A DNA stretch of 28,310 nucleotides from Rhabdothermincola sp037478855 (GTDB taxonomy: Bacteria > Actinomycetota > Acidimicrobiia > Acidimicrobiales > Acidimicrobilacustridaceae), in NCBI GenBank assembly GCA_037478855.1, contig JBBFLY010000039.1, positions 1 to 28,310 on the forward strand, given 5' to 3'. Shown here piece after piece: positions 8,508 to 15,894 of this stretch; position 1 is the stretch's first letter; every line of letters begins with the position of its first letter. Made by a program: the position numbers and the translations under genes. Under the pieces are notes generated by a model. That model had not been told where the DNA came from. It worked only from the letters and a program-made list of their open reading frames with translations, and searched no databases.

Positions 8508-9116
8508 TCACCAACCTCGGTCGATCCACTCCTGAAGGTGCGGCCGCTCCGCGCCGATCGTCGTATCGTCGCCGTGGCCGGGCAGCACGAGGGTGTCCGC
8601 GGGGAGCGGGAAGAGGCGGGTGTCGATCGAGCGGATGATGGTCTCGAAGTCACCGCCGGGGAACTTCGTGGCACCCGGGCCGCCCGGGAAGAGCGTGTCG
8701 CCGCTGAAGAGCACGGGCGATCCTTCGAGGAGGAAGCACATCGAACCAGGCGTGTGCCCCGGGGTGGCGATGGTCCGCAGCCGCAGGCGACCGACCTCGA
8801 TCACCGAGTCGTCTTCGAGCACGAAGTCGTACGCGTCGAGCAGGTCGGAGTCCGCCGCGGTGATCCCCACGTCGTAGCCGGCGTCGCGCACCTCGGGCAC
8901 CGCCTGGATGTGGTCCCAGTGACCGTGGGTCTCCAGCACGCGGCGCACATCGAGTCGCGAGCACAGCTCGAGGAGTCGCTCGTGCTCGTTGGCGGCGTCG
9001 ATCAGCACGGACTGGCCGGTGTCCCGGCAGCGGACCACGAAGACGTTGTTGTCGAGCGGCCCTACGACCAGCTTGTGGATCTCAGCCTGCTCGTCGCGGT
9101 AGTGCAGCGTGCTCAC
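8508..9116 (-). CDS. MBL-fold metal-dependent hydrolase (glyoxalase II-like)
   Basis: A 202-residue metallo-beta-lactamase-fold hydrolase. The metal ligands are complete: THGHWDH (His64, His66, Asp68, His69), His121 in TPGHTPGS, Asp140 in FSGDTLFPGG and His181 in LPGHGDDT. This pattern matches the glyoxalase II-like thioesterase/hydroxyacyl hydrolase group, though the substrate is not defined. The GTG at 9116 starts the usual LHYRDEQAEIHKLVVGPLDNN N-terminus; the open frame further upstream is antisense to the acyl-CoA dehydrogenase and is not coding. It is divergent from that dehydrogenase across a 198-bp region. Confidence 0.88.
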   Translation of the reverse strand: MSTLHYRDEQAEIHKLVVGPLDNNVFVVRCRDTGQSVLIDAANEHERLLELCSRLDVRRVLETHGHWDHIQAVPEVRDAGYDVGITAADSDLLDAYDFVLEDDSVIEVGRLRLRTIATPGHTPGSMCFLLEGSPVLFSGDTLFPGGPGATKFPGGDFETIIRSIDTRLFPLPADTLVLPGHGDDTTIGAERPHLQEWIDRGW

Positions 9117-9227
9117 GGGGTCAGGGTAACCCCGGTTGCTCCCCGGCCATCGGCCGGCGCGCTGGCGGGCAGGCAGCGCGGCCGCAGCCCTCGGTACCTT
9201 CCGCACCCCGGGACGGTCGAGTGGTTC

Positions 9228-9252
9228 TTGACCGCACGGTCTAGTAAGAATG
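9228..9252 (+). promoter_or_regulatory. Palindromic operator before the acyl-CoA dehydrogenase
   Basis: GACCG-ca-CGGTC (9230-9241) is a perfect inverted repeat, followed by TAGTAAGAATG. A further ACGGTCgAGT half-copy lies just upstream at 9213. The site matches the one at 2176-2200 in arm sequence and in distance to the AGAnT box. ACCGnnCGGT sites are typical of TetR regulators of fatty-acid and phenylacetate catabolism, which are released by acyl-CoA ligands. Which protein binds here is unknown. Confidence 0.5.
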
Positions 9253-9314
9253 TGGGGCCGTGCCAGCACCGGTCCGTCCCGGCCGGTACACCCGATCCGA
9301 GGGGGCCAGACCCA

Positions 9315-10430
9315 GTGAACTTCGCCTTCAGTGAGGAGCAGGAAGAGCTTCGCACCATCGTCCGCCAGTTCCTCGAGGCCAAGTCGCCCGAGGCGGCGGT
9401 CCGTGAGCAGATGGAGACCGAGCGGGGCTTCGACGAGGCCGTCTGGAAGCAGATGGCCGAGCAGCTCGGCTTGCAGAGCCTCATCATCCCCGAGGAGTTC
9501 GGCGGACAGGGGTTCGGGTACGTCGAGCTCATCGTCGTGCTCGAGGAGATGGGCCGCTACCTGCTGTGCGCCCCGTACTTCTCCACGGTCGTCCTGGCGG
9601 CCAACACCCTGATCCACTCCGGTGACGACGCGGCGAAGCGGGACTACCTGCCCGGCATCGCCTCCGGCGAGACGATCGCCACCCTCGCCTTCACCGAGCC
9701 CAACGGGCGTTGGGACGAGTCCGGCATCGAGGCGACGGCCACGAACGACGGCGGCACCTGGAAGATCAGCGGCACGAAGAGCTTCGTGCTCGACGGTCAC
9801 ACCGCCGACCTGATCATCGTCGCAGCCCGCACCGACAAGGGCGTCAGCCTCTTCGCCGTCCAAGGCGCTGCGGCCGGGCTGACGCGCACGCCCCTCGCCA
9901 CCATGGATCAGACCCGCAAGCAGGCCAAGCTCGAGTTCGACGGCGTCGAGGGCCGACTGATCGGCGAGGAGGGCAAGGGCTGGGACGTGCTCTCCACGGT
10001 GCTGGACCTCGCGGCGGTGGCGCTCGCCGCCGAGCAGGTCGGTGGTGCGCAGAAGTGCCTCGACATGGCAGTCGAGTATGCGAAGGTCCGCGTCCAGTTC
10101 GGCCGTCCGATCGGCTCCTTCCAGGCCATCAAGCACAAGTGCGCGGACATGCTCCTCGAGGTCGAGTCGGCGAAGTCCGCGGCCTACTACGCGGGGTGGT
10201 GCGCGTCGGAGATGAACGACGAGTTGCCGGCGGTGGCCAGCCTTGCCAAGGCCTACTGCTCGGATGCGTACTTCCACGCCGCTGCGGAGAACATCCAGAT
10301 CCACGGTGGCATCGGGTTCACGTGGGAGCACCCGGCCCACCTGTACTTCAAGCGGGCCAAGAGCTCCGAGCTGCTCTTCGGTGATCCCACCTATCACCGG
10401 GAGCTGCTCGCCCAGCGCATCGGGATCTGA
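9315..10430 (+). CDS. Acyl-CoA dehydrogenase family protein
   Basis: A 371-residue FAD-dependent acyl-CoA dehydrogenase, which introduces the alpha-beta double bond in acyl-CoA beta-oxidation. It shows the N-terminal FAFSEEQEELRTIVRQFLE helix, the middle-domain segment ATLAFTEPNGRWD, VQFGRPIGSFQAIKHKCADM, and the C-terminal IHGGIGFTWEHPAHLYFKRAKS. The last segment is the form seen in actinobacterial FadE proteins that often act as heteromers; no partner dehydrogenase is adjacent here. The GTG at 9315 gives the family N-terminus, whereas the open frame upstream is antisense to the hydrolase gene. A palindromic operator sits about 65 bases upstream. Confidence 0.92.
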   Translation: MNFAFSEEQEELRTIVRQFLEAKSPEAAVREQMETERGFDEAVWKQMAEQLGLQSLIIPEEFGGQGFGYVELIVVLEEMGRYLLCAPYFSTVVLAANTLIHSGDDAAKRDYLPGIASGETIATLAFTEPNGRWDESGIEATATNDGGTWKISGTKSFVLDGHTADLIIVAARTDKGVSLFAVQGAAAGLTRTPLATMDQTRKQAKLEFDGVEGRLIGEEGKGWDVLSTVLDLAAVALAAEQVGGAQKCLDMAVEYAKVRVQFGRPIGSFQAIKHKCADMLLEVESAKSAAYYAGWCASEMNDELPAVASLAKAYCSDAYFHAAAENIQIHGGIGFTWEHPAHLYFKRAKSSELLFGDPTYHRELLAQRIGI

Positions 10431-10498
10431 CCGTCAGCCGCTCGGCGTGCCGCGTCGGGCGGGAGCACCATGCGAAGCCCCGCTCGTAAGCTGGCGGC

Positions 10499-10954
10499 GT
10501 GATCGCCGTCTTCGTGGTCATCGCGCTCGTCGTGGTCGTGGCGATCGCACTGATCGCCGTCGGCGGGGTGACGGCGCGCCTCGCGGGGTCACCCCCGACG
10601 TCGGTCTTCCAGCTGGAGGAGGCGGTCCAGTTCGTGGCTGAGCGGCTGCCTGACGAGCTCACCGCCCGGCTGAGCTACGACGACGTGCGCACGCTCATCG
10701 GCTGGCATCTCGACTACCTCCGGGCCAAGGGTGTGGCAGGGGTGAGCGACCACGACCTGGAGGCCATGCCGCCGGGGCCGATCGTGACCGCCGACGACGA
10801 GGCTGTCGCCTACGTGCTGGGGCGGGCGGAGGAGGCCGGCGTCGACGTCGACGACGTGGAGGTCGTCGAGGTGCTTGAAGCCGAGCTCGACTATCTCCGG
10901 GCCATCGGAGCCATCGGACCCGAGGTGCCGGGCCCGGTCGACCCCACTGCGTGA
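10499..10954 (+). CDS. Membrane-anchored conserved hypothetical protein
   Basis: The 151-residue product has one strongly hydrophobic N-terminal segment (about residues 2-24), then a soluble acidic domain. The soluble part has two similar units, one around LIGWHLDYLRAKG and the other around VLEAELDYLRAIG, suggesting an internal duplication. I do not recognise a named family. The GTG at 10499 is placed directly before the hydrophobic segment, with no strong ribosome binding site. Likely a small membrane-tethered protein facing the cytoplasm; its function is unknown. Confidence 0.75.
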   Translation: MIAVFVVIALVVVVAIALIAVGGVTARLAGSPPTSVFQLEEAVQFVAERLPDELTARLSYDDVRTLIGWHLDYLRAKGVAGVSDHDLEAMPPGPIVTADDEAVAYVLGRAEEAGVDVDDVEVVEVLEAELDYLRAIGAIGPEVPGPVDPTA

Positions 10955-11000
10955 CCGTCCATCGGGCGATTCTCTCCACCGCGGCGGCGACCGGATCTCC

Positions 11001-11006
11001 TATCCT
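11001..11006 (+). promoter_or_regulatory. Candidate -10 box of the structured transcript
   Basis: TATCCT fits the actinobacterial TAnnnT -10 pattern and would place a transcript start near 11013, just before the structured region. There is no convincing -35 box. Confidence 0.35.
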
Positions 11007-11039
11007 GGCGGTCACCAGAGAAGGGAGGTGGTCCAGCAG

Positions 11040-11084
11040 ATGAGTGACAGTTCACACGGGACCCTGGAGGTGGCTGGCCGCTAG
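11040..11084 (+). CDS. 14-residue leader-like small ORF
   Basis: ATG at 11040 to TAG at 11084 encodes MSDSSHGTLEVAGR. It sits 5 bases after GGGAGGTGGTCC, an unusually long match to the 16S rRNA 3' end allowing G-U pairs, so it should be translated well if the site is free. The ORF lies wholly within the loop of an 11-bp stem. No run of one amino acid suggests a classical attenuator. Both alternative frames stay open after the stop, so frameshifting cannot be excluded, but those products look non-protein-like. Confidence 0.45.
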   Translation: MSDSSHGTLEVAGR

Positions 11085-11197
11085 GCGGCTTGCTGGACCA
11101 CTTGGTGGAATCCAACCAGTCCACCGCCAGATCGACGGCCGGGGTCTCGTCCCTCCCGGTACCCAAACGTCGGTCCGGTTCCTTCCAGCAGTTCGTG

Positions 11198-11225
11198 AGA
11201 GGGGAGGCCTCCGGGCCTCCCCTCT
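11198..11225 (+). terminator. Strong 12-bp hairpin with TCCG loop
   Basis: AGAGGGGAGGCC-tccg-GGCCTCCCCTCT is a perfect 12-bp inverted repeat. It is followed by gcggttcc rather than a T-run, as is common for high-GC terminators. It separates the structured transcript from the next gene, which has its own promoter. Confidence 0.65.
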
Positions 11226-11264
11226 GCGGTTCCGGGCGGTTCCTGCTGTCTGGTCGCTGCGTCG

Positions 11265-11270
11265 TATGCT
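11265..11270 (+). promoter_or_regulatory. -10 box implying a leaderless mRNA
   Basis: TATGCT is followed by six bases and then the ATG at 11277. Transcription would begin at or next to the start codon, and no ribosome binding site is present, which fits a leaderless transcript. Confidence 0.5.
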
Positions 11271-11276
11271 CCCGAC

Positions 11277-11510
11277 ATGCAGCGTCCCACCAAGTTCGAG
11301 GGCCATCGCTGGCTCGGCGACAAGCGCACCCAGATCGTCTACGACCTCGACAACCTCGACGACCAGTCGATCATCGACGAGCTGATGGCGGCCGAGACCT
11401 ACCTCTGCTTCGCCCCCGACACGCTTCCGGAGGCCCGCAATCGGGGCTACCGTCCCTACCGGGGTGACGGCAGCGGCAGGACGCACGAGCGCGACGACGA
11501 TGCCGCCTGA
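11277..11510 (+). CDS. Small conserved hypothetical protein
   Basis: A 77-residue, probably soluble protein with an ordered core, FEGHRWLGDKRTQIVYDLDN, followed by IIDELMAAETYLCFAPDTLPEARNRGYRPYRG and a charged, disordered tail. I recognise no named domain. The motif-rich core and good spacing support a real gene. The ATG at 11277 lies six bases after a -10-like TATGCT, so the mRNA may be leaderless. Function unknown; the strong hairpin upstream isolates it from the structured RNA region. Confidence 0.7.
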   Translation: MQRPTKFEGHRWLGDKRTQIVYDLDNLDDQSIIDELMAAETYLCFAPDTLPEARNRGYRPYRGDGSGRTHERDDDAA

Positions 11511-11557
11511 GGTCGGCTCGTCGCGTGCTGTCAGCGGTCTGAGCGGCTGCTGAGGGC

Positions 11558-12334
11558 GTGGAGAAGCTCTTCGACAGCGCCGGGATCGGAATCGCCGGCC
11601 ACCTGGCCCGCCCCCGCAGCGCACCGGGGACCCTGGTTCCCGGCCTGGTGATCAGCCACGGCTTCCCGCATCTCCGAGGTGGTGGGCGGATCTCGGCGCA
11701 GTCCTTCCCAGAGCTGGCCGACCGAATCGCGACCGAGCTCGGCTGGTTCGTGCTGGTCTTCACCTTCCGCGGCTGCGGGGACTCCGACGGCGACTTCTCA
11801 CTGCAGGGCTGGCTCGACGACCTGCTCGCCGCCTCCCGGTGGCTGCGCGGCATCGACGGGGTCCGGGAGGTCTGGGCGTGCGGCTTCGGGACCGGCGGGG
11901 CACTTGCGCTCTGCGCAGCGGCGAGAGATCCCCAGATCAGGGGGGTGGCGGCGATCGCGGCGCCGGCCGACTTCGACGACTGGGCCAGCCATCCCCGTCG
12001 CCTGCTCCAGCACGCACGAGACGTGGGGATCATCCGCACGCCGGGGTTTCCACCCTCGTTCGACGCCTGGGCGCGCGAGCTACGTGCCATCCGCGGCGTG
12101 TCGTGCGCCGCGCAGGTCGCCCCCCGCCCGGTGCTGGTGCTGCACGGGTCCGACGACGACGTCGTTCCCGTGTTCGATGCCCGGGTGGTCGCCGACGCCC
12201 ACGGCGACGCCGACCTGCGCATCATCGAGGGTGGCCCACACCACCTGCGCCATGATCCCCGAGCCATCGCGGTGCTGCTCGGCTGGCTCGACCGCCAGCG
12301 GGCGCAGGCCTCGTCCCGCAGCGCCGAGAGGTGA
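11558..12334 (+). CDS. Alpha/beta-hydrolase-fold protein lacking the nucleophile
   Basis: A 258-residue protein with the fold of serine aminopeptidase/acyl hydrolases: VISHGFPHLRGGG oxyanion region, FTFRGCGDSDGDF, acid position in LHGSDDDVVPV (Asp200/201) and His229 in EGGPHHLRHDP. The nucleophile elbow reads CGFGTGG, with Gly111 where Ser, Cys or Asp should stand. The reading of the codons (GGC TTC GGG ACC GGC) is clear, so this is not a frame artefact. It may be a non-catalytic binding protein, or use another residue. The GTG at 11558 follows CTGAGGG. Confidence 0.82.
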   Translation: MEKLFDSAGIGIAGHLARPRSAPGTLVPGLVISHGFPHLRGGGRISAQSFPELADRIATELGWFVLVFTFRGCGDSDGDFSLQGWLDDLLAASRWLRGIDGVREVWACGFGTGGALALCAAARDPQIRGVAAIAAPADFDDWASHPRRLLQHARDVGIIRTPGFPPSFDAWARELRAIRGVSCAAQVAPRPVLVLHGSDDDVVPVFDARVVADAHGDADLRIIEGGPHHLRHDPRAIAVLLGWLDRQRAQASSRSAER

Positions 12335-12384
12335 GCGGCTCGGAGGGGTGACGCTGCGACCAGCTGGCCCGCCGCCTGCTCCGG

Positions 12385-12966
12385 TCAGCCCGCCTTGCCC
12401 TTGCCCTGCGCCTTCATCGCCTGCTTGTACTCACGCACCCGCTGCAGCGCTTGGGGGCCGTCGATGTCGGCAACCGAGCGAGGCGTGCTGTCCGAGAAGG
12501 GCGCCGCGACCTCTTCCCAGCCCTTGGGTCTCCTGCCGAAGCGCTTGGCGAGCACCGCAATGAAGATCTTCGCCTTCTCGTCGCCGAAGCCGGGCAGCTC
12601 CCGCAGCCTCCGGTAGAGCTCCTCACCCGAGCGCACGCCACGCCACAGCGCGGCCGCGTCACCGCCGTAGCGGTCCACGATGAACTGACACAGGGCGTGG
12701 GTGCGCTTGGCCATTGACCCGGGGTAGCGGTGCAGCGCCGGCTTCTGCTTGAACAGCTCCTCGAGCGCGGACGGATCCGTGGCGGCGATGCTCGCCGCGT
12801 CGAAGGAGCCGCCGAGCCGTTCGCGCAGCGTGTACGGACCCCGGAACGCCCACTCCATCGGGACCTGCTGGTCCAAGAGCATGCCGATGAGCAGCGCGAG
12901 TGGATCGGAGGCCAGCAGCGCGTCCGCGTCGGGATCGCCGGTCACGGGCAGGGTCTTGGCAGCCAT
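12385..12966 (-). CDS. HhH-GPD-type base excision DNA repair protein
   Basis: A 193-residue member of the HhH-GPD superfamily, which includes DNA glycosylases that remove damaged bases. The helix-hairpin-helix is LRELPGFGDEKAKIF (about 121-135), preceded by the helical domain LLIGMLLDQQVPMEWAFRGPY and followed by a short C-terminus rich in Lys. There are no C-terminal cysteines for an Fe-S cluster as in Nth/MutY, so it belongs to the short actinobacterial type. The damaged base recognised is unknown. It stands alone, downstream of aceE on the same strand. Confidence 0.88.
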   Translation of the reverse strand: MAAKTLPVTGDPDADALLASDPLALLIGMLLDQQVPMEWAFRGPYTLRERLGGSFDAASIAATDPSALEELFKQKPALHRYPGSMAKRTHALCQFIVDRYGGDAAALWRGVRSGEELYRRLRELPGFGDEKAKIFIAVLAKRFGRRPKGWEEVAAPFSDSTPRSVADIDGPQALQRVREYKQAMKAQGKGKAG

Positions 12967-12999
12967 GACCTGAGGCTAGCCACCCGGCGCGCCAGGGCT

Positions 13000-13089
13000 G
13001 CCCGCTCAGCGGGAGCGGGGATCGAGCAGCTCCGCAGGGGCGAGGTGCACGGTCGCCGCGCGCCCGCTCAGCGGGTGCGGGGATCGGGC
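13000..13089. repeat. Duplicated 3' end of aceE (28-bp direct repeat)
   Basis: Two 28-bp copies at 13000-13027 and 13062-13089 differ at two positions. Each begins GCCCGCTCAGCGGG, itself an inverted repeat. The second copy contains the aceE stop codon and last codons; the first lies 62 bp beyond the gene end and still encodes a DPRSR-stop like the genuine DPRTR-stop, though in a different frame. Both copies may work as tandem terminator hairpins. Confidence 0.8.
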
Positions 13090-15785
13090 GCGTCGGGGTC
13101 GATGCCGAGGCGGTCGATCGCCTTCGCGACCACCGACGGGTCGATCACCCGATCCTGCGCGAGCGCAGAGAGCGCCGCCACCTCGACGTGGGCGGCGTCG
13201 GTCTCGAAGAAGCGTCGGAGGACCTCCCTGGTGTCGCTCCGCCCGAAGCCGTCCGTGCCGAGGGGGACGAACCGACGACCGGCGGGCACGAAGCGGGAGA
13301 TCTGATCCGGCACCGCCTTCATGAAGTCGGTCACCGCGATGACGGGCCCGGTGCTGGTGGCGAGGCGCTCGGTGACTAGCGGGGTGCGGGGCTGCGCCGT
13401 GGGATGGAGCCGGTTCCACCGCTCCACCGAGAGCGCCTCCTCGCGCAGCCGCTTCCAGGACGTGACGCTCCACAGCTCCGCGCCGATGCCGTGCTGGTCG
13501 GCGAGCTTGGCCTGCGCCTCGCGGGCGGCGAGGTGCCCGGTGCCGGAGAACAGGATGGTGACCTGAGGCTCCACCCCCTCAGGTGCCGGTGCGAAGCGGT
13601 AGATCCCGGCGCAGATCTCCTCGTCGCTCACCCCGGCGGGCTGAGGGGGCATCTCGTAGGTCTCGTTGTAGAGCGTGAGGTAGTAGAAGACCGACTCACC
13701 CGTGCCGCCAGGCCCGCCGTACATCCGCCGCAGCCCGTCTCGGATGATGGCGGCCATCTCGTAGGCGAAGGCAGGGTCGTAGGCCTGGCAGGTCGGCACG
13801 GTCGACGCCAGCACGTGGCTGTGGCCGTCTTGATGCTGGAGGCCCTCGCCCGCCAGGGTGGTGCGCCCGGCGGTGGCACCGAGCAGGAAGCCCTTGGCCT
13901 GCGCATCGGCGGCAGCCCAGATCAGGTCACCGACCCGCTGGAAGCCGAACATCGAGTAGAAGATGTAGAACGGCACCATCGGGACGCCGCGGGTCGCGTA
14001 GGAGGTGCCTGCGGCGGTGAAGCTCGCCATCGAGCCCGCTTCGGTGATGCCCTCCTCGAGGATCTGCCCCCGCCTGTCCTCGACGTAGGAGAGGAGCAGC
14101 TTGGCGTCGACCGGTTCGTAGAGCTGTCCCTGCTCGGCGTAGATCTTGAGCTCCCGGAACAGGGCGTCCATCCCGAAGGTGCGCGCCTCATCGGGGATGA
14201 TCGGCACCACCCGCGGCCCGAAGCGCTCGGTGCGAGCCAGGGTGCGGATGAGCCGGGTGAAGGCCATGGTGGTCGACACCTTCTGCCCGCCCGAGCCGGC
14301 GGCGAACTCCGCCAGTGCGTCATCGGGTGGCAGCTCGAGGGGCCGGCGGATCCTCACCACCCGCGCCGGCAGGGGGCCGTCGAGGGCGCGACGGCGTTCC
14401 ATGAGGTAGGTGTGCTCGACCGACCCCTCCGGTGGGCGGTAGTAGGGCGGCCGGTCGCCTTCCAGCGCGTCATCGGGGATGACATCGTCGAGCCGGAGCC
14501 GGTCACGAAGCTCCCGGAGCTGCTCGACGGTCATCTTCTTGATCTGGTGGGTGGCATTGCGGCCCTCGACCGCCGACCCGAGCGCCCAACCCTTCACGGT
14601 CTTCGCGAGGATCACGGTGGGCGCGCCCCGCTGCTCGGTCGCCGCTTTGTATGCCGCGTAGATCTTGCGGTGGTCGTGACCCCCGCGGGGCAGGGCGCGC
14701 AGCTCCTCGTCGCTGAGGTGCTCGACCATCTTGCGCAGGCGCGGGTCCGGGCCGAAGAAGTGCTCCCGGATGTGCGCGCCGTCGCTCACCGCGTACCGCT
14801 GGAAGTCGCCGTCGACGGTGGTGTTCATCTTGTGGAGCAGCAGGCCGTCGGTGTCGCGCTCGAGCAGCTCGTCCCAGGCCGTGCCCCAGATCACCTTGAT
14901 CACGTTCCAGCCCGAGCCGCGGAACACCGCCTCGAGCTCCTGGATGATCTTGCCGTTGCCACGCACCGGTCCGTCGAGGCGTTGGAGGTTGCAGTTCACC
15001 ACCCAGATCAGGTTGTCCAGGTGCTCCCGCCCGGCGAGCGAGATCGAACCGAGCGTCTCGGGTTCGTCGCACTCGCCGTCACCGAGGAAGCACCACACCC
15101 GTGACTCGCTGGTGTCGTCGAGCTCGCGATGGTGGAGGTAGCGGTTGAAGCGGGCGTGGTAGATGGAGTTGATCGGCCCGAGACCCATCGAGACTGTGGG
15201 GAACTCCCAGAAGTCCGGCATGAGCCAGGGGTGCGGATACGACGACAGACCGGGACCGTGGCTGGAGAGCTCCCGCCGGAAGTTGTCGAGCTGCCCCTCG
15301 TCGATCCGACCCTCGAGGTAGGCGCGGGCGTAGATGCCGGGTGCGGCATGGCCCTGGAAGTAGACGTGATCGCCCGGGAGTCCGTCCTCCTTGCCGCGGA
15401 AGAACCAGTTGAAGCCGATCTCATAGAGGGTGGCGCACGACGCGAACGTGGAGAGGTGGCCGCCGATGCCGTCAGCCCGCTTGTTCGCGTAGACCACCAT
15501 GACGGCCGCGTTCCACCGGATGAACGCCCGGATGCGCTTCTCGATCGCCTCATCACCGGGGAACCACGGCTGCTCGCTGGCGGGGATGGTGTTGATGTAG
15601 GGCGTGTTGACCTCGGCGGGGGTGCCGACCTGGCGTTCCCGTGCCCGCTCGGTGAGCTTCGACATGAGGTAGCGGGCGCGGGTCCTGCCCTTGGCGTCGA
15701 TGACCGCGTCGAGCGAGTCGAGCCACTCCTGCGTCTCTTCGGGATCGGTGTCCGGGAGCTGGTGGACGAACTGGTCGATGATCAT
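13068..15785 (-). CDS. aceE: Pyruvate dehydrogenase E1 component (homodimeric)
   Basis: A 905-residue thiamine-diphosphate enzyme that decarboxylates pyruvate and acetylates the lipoyl domain of E2 in the pyruvate dehydrogenase complex. The TPP motif is GDGECDEPE (about 235-243) followed some 27 residues on by VNCNLQRLDGPVRGN. YFQGHAAPGIYARAYLEGR, the C-terminal RFVPLGTDGFGRSDTR and normal length confirm AceE. I chose the ATG at 15785 (MIIDQFVHQLPDTD), as upstream in-frame sequence is not protein-like. E2 and E3 are not in the window. It is divergent from the ribonuclease H gene. Confidence 0.96.
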   Translation of the reverse strand: MIIDQFVHQLPDTDPEETQEWLDSLDAVIDAKGRTRARYLMSKLTERARERQVGTPAEVNTPYINTIPASEQPWFPGDEAIEKRIRAFIRWNAAVMVVYANKRADGIGGHLSTFASCATLYEIGFNWFFRGKEDGLPGDHVYFQGHAAPGIYARAYLEGRIDEGQLDNFRRELSSHGPGLSSYPHPWLMPDFWEFPTVSMGLGPINSIYHARFNRYLHHRELDDTSESRVWCFLGDGECDEPETLGSISLAGREHLDNLIWVVNCNLQRLDGPVRGNGKIIQELEAVFRGSGWNVIKVIWGTAWDELLERDTDGLLLHKMNTTVDGDFQRYAVSDGAHIREHFFGPDPRLRKMVEHLSDEELRALPRGGHDHRKIYAAYKAATEQRGAPTVILAKTVKGWALGSAVEGRNATHQIKKMTVEQLRELRDRLRLDDVIPDDALEGDRPPYYRPPEGSVEHTYLMERRRALDGPLPARVVRIRRPLELPPDDALAEFAAGSGGQKVSTTMAFTRLIRTLARTERFGPRVVPIIPDEARTFGMDALFRELKIYAEQGQLYEPVDAKLLLSYVEDRRGQILEEGITEAGSMASFTAAGTSYATRGVPMVPFYIFYSMFGFQRVGDLIWAAADAQAKGFLLGATAGRTTLAGEGLQHQDGHSHVLASTVPTCQAYDPAFAYEMAAIIRDGLRRMYGGPGGTGESVFYYLTLYNETYEMPPQPAGVSDEEICAGIYRFAPAPEGVEPQVTILFSGTGHLAAREAQAKLADQHGIGAELWSVTSWKRLREEALSVERWNRLHPTAQPRTPLVTERLATSTGPVIAVTDFMKAVPDQISRFVPAGRRFVPLGTDGFGRSDTREVLRRFFETDAAHVEVAALSALAQDRVIDPSVVAKAIDRLGIDPDAPDPRTR

Positions 15786-15894
15786 CGGGTCTGATGATGC
15801 CCGCTGAAATCGGTTACCGGGCGGTAGATCTCCGCTGGGACGGGTGGAAGATCCACGCGTGCGAGGATGCCTGCATGACCGGAGCGCCGCGGCG

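Larger units (their letters stand above)
11013..11225 (+). ncRNA. Structured RNA or leader with embedded small ORF
   Basis: The 322-bp gap between flanking genes is not empty. GTGGTCCAGCA (11028-11038) and TGCTGGACCAC (11091-11101) are perfect 11-bp complements and enclose a 52-base loop holding a short ORF. The 5' arm overlaps an extended Shine-Dalgarno sequence, GGGAGGTGGTCC (11023-11034), so pairing would hide it. Inside the loop, GCCGC-tag-GCGGC (11077-11089) places the ORF stop codon in a hairpin loop. The region ends in a 12-bp terminator-like hairpin. It may be a stand-alone RNA or a regulated leader; no known RNA family could be assigned. Confidence 0.5.

Noticed and set aside
9117..10397. 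Minus-strand open frame extending the MBL hydrolase across the acyl-CoA dehydrogenase
   Set aside because: Antisense to a well-supported dehydrogenase. The hydrolase begins at the GTG at 9116.
11028..11110. SAM-IV-like riboswitch
   Set aside because: ATGAGTGACAG and CTTGCTGG recall parts of that element, but the conserved CCGGCAACC segment is missing and the stems are arranged differently.
11040..11467. Frameshifted fusion of the 14-codon ORF to a longer downstream frame
   Set aside because: Both alternative frames are open, but their products are Arg/Ser/Pro-rich and unlike proteins, and no slippery sequence is evident.
13404..15104. Long plus-strand open frame of 566 codons
   Set aside because: It is antisense to aceE, whose protein is clearly recognisable; the translation is low-complexity and matches no family.
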